Origin: CBDUWP01 sp965370955
GTDB lineage: Bacteria; Planctomycetota; Phycisphaerae; Sedimentisphaerales; Anaerobacaceae
Direction of reading: 5' to 3'
NCBI GenBank assembly: GCA_965370955.1
Contig: CBDUWP010000003.1
Location: 1 to 41,983, forward strand
DNA length: 41,983 bases
In this document: piece by piece, positions 41,202-41,983 of the stretch
Numbering within the stretch: position 1 is the first letter of the stretch
Layout of the letters: every line of letters begins with the position of its first letter
Program-made: the position numbers and the translations under genes
Notes under the pieces: model-generated
What the model saw: the letters and a program-made list of their open reading frames with translations, nothing else
Databases searched by the model: none
Told to the model about the DNA's origin: nothing

Positions 41202-41983
41202 ATGTTGAAAAAGATTTTAGCTTTTGTGTCGGTCTTGGCGATGACTTCGGTTGCGTCTGCTGGCAGCAGTTGTTGCCCTGTGACAGATTCGGTTGCTGCT
41301 GTAAAGGATGCTGTTTGCGGCTCAGGCATTCCCTGTGCTTGGTGGCTTGCTCCGGCATCAGCCATTGCGGCACTAATTATTGCTTACATATTTTTTCTTG
41401 GCGTTAAGAAGGCAGATCCCGGCAACGAAAAAATGGTTACAATTGCCGGCCACGTTCAGGATGGCGCTTATGCTTACTTGAAGAGTCAGTATAAGATAGT
41501 TGCATTGGTGTTTGGCCTTTTGTTCATTGTTTTCACGATTTTGGCTTACATGGGCATTCAGAATCCGTTTATGCCTGTTGCCTTTGTGACAGCCGGCGCT
41601 TTCAGTGCTTTATGCGGCTTTTTGGGCATGAAGACAGCCACGATGGCTTCTTCACGAACAGCTCAAGGTGCGACAAAGAGTTTGAACCGGGCATTGCAGA
41701 TTGCTTTTAAGAGTGGTGCTGTAATGGGTTTGATCGTTGTCGGCTTTGGCCTTTTCAACATCACGCTTTGGTATCTTCTTTTGGACAAGCTGATTTACAC
41801 AGCTGACCACATGGCCAATGGCCTTGACTTTTTGGGCCTTACCTTGGTTCCAAAGGGCATGAGTGCAACCCACAAATTAAGTGAGATAACATCTACGATG
41901 GTTACTTTTGGAATGGGTGCTTCGACTCAGGCTTTGTTTGCTCGTGTTGGCGGCGGTATCTTTACTAAAGCCGCAGATGTTGG
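41202..41983 (+). CDS. hppA: Membrane proton- or sodium-translocating pyrophosphatase, 3' end beyond window
   Basis: Couples PPi hydrolysis to H+ or Na+ pumping across the membrane. The first 260 residues are in the window. After a signal-like segment (MLKKILAFVSVLAMTSVASA) and a short Cys-rich linker come the family helices: WWLAPASAIAALIIAYIFF, a conserved VTIAGHVQDGAYAYLKSQY loop, then GFLGMKTATMASSRTAQGA. It breaks off at GGGIFTKAADVG, just before the DLVGK substrate motif. The residues that decide K+ dependence and ion type are outside the window. AAGGAG lies 6 bases before the ATG. Pairing with a probable PPi-dependent phosphofructokinase suggests PPi is an energy currency here. Confidence 0.93.
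   Translation, partial: MLKKILAFVSVLAMTSVASAGSSCCPVTDSVAAVKDAVCGSGIPCAWWLAPASAIAALIIAYIFFLGVKKADPGNEKMVTIAGHVQDGAYAYLKSQYKIVALVFGLLFIVFTILAYMGIQNPFMPVAFVTAGAFSALCGFLGMKTATMASSRTAQGATKSLNRALQIAFKSGAVMGLIVVGFGLFNITLWYLLLDKLIYTADHMANGLDFLGLTLVPKGMSATHKLSEITSTMVTFGMGASTQALFARVGGGIFTKAADV

Noticed and set aside
1..41983. Search for CRISPR arrays, prophage or transposase genes
   Set aside because: No regularly spaced repeats, phage structural genes or transposase motifs were seen. The only dispersed repeat is the 36-base pair at 6152 and 9096.

Overview
The window looks like chromosomal DNA from a bacterium of the Planctomycetota, most likely class Phycisphaerae near Sedimentisphaerales (inferred). 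Supporting signs are an ECF sigma factor paired with a membrane protein ending in the planctomycete H-X9-DG type domain, a membrane-anchored Ser/Thr kinase, a PEP-CTERM protein, a very short chlamydial Hc1-type histone-like gene, a large secreted DUF4091 protein, and a membrane pyrophosphatase. Base composition and codon use look even throughout. I see no prophage, transposase or CRISPR array.

Layout. 1-1846: end of a dTDP-rhamnose cluster (rfbD, rfbB). 1874-3526: sigma factor and probable membrane anti-sigma factor. 3671-4906 (minus): Ser/Thr kinase. 5212-9088: etfB, etfA and a long acyl-CoA dehydrogenase, a fatty-acid-oxidation electron-transfer set. It contains and is followed by two inverted copies of a 36-base repeat. 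9140-9227: structured leader resembling a c-di-GMP-I (GEMM) riboswitch with a terminator, in front of a HAD phosphatase. 9862-10263 (minus): small exported coiled-coil protein. 10394-17475: addB-addA recombination helicase-nuclease. 17621-18829: phosphofructokinase. 19010-21199: PAS histidine kinase. 21206-22129 (minus) ftsY and 22314-23627 dnaA are divergent. 23690-24385 (minus): PEP-CTERM protein, then about 660 bases without a gene. 25047-27996 (minus): family 4 uracil-DNA glycosylase, histidine kinase and response regulator in one operon. 28097-29443 (minus): gdhA, divergent from a LysR regulator at 29625-30503. 30631-35030: LolA-like secreted protein and DUF4091 protein. 35283-35456: Hc1-like protein. 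35597-36073: FabZ-like dehydratase. 36150-36449 (minus): tRNA-Glu and ferredoxin. 36709-37651: rplM-rpsI. 37832-40931: argC, a nitrilase-family amidohydrolase and argJ. 41202 to the end: start of hppA.

How it fits together. The genes suggest a heterotroph or anaerobe with PPi-linked energetics (a phosphofructokinase of probable PPi type plus a membrane pyrophosphatase), acyl-CoA oxidation through ETF, nitrogen assimilation by glutamate dehydrogenase and arginine synthesis through the acetyl-recycling pathway. Most content is ordinary housekeeping. The most unusual items are the riboswitch-like leader at 9140-9227, the paired 36-base repeat around etfA and the acyl-CoA dehydrogenase gene, the sigma/anti-sigma pair with an H-X9-DG sensor-like domain, the amidohydrolase embedded in the arginine operon, and the 57-residue histone-like protein.
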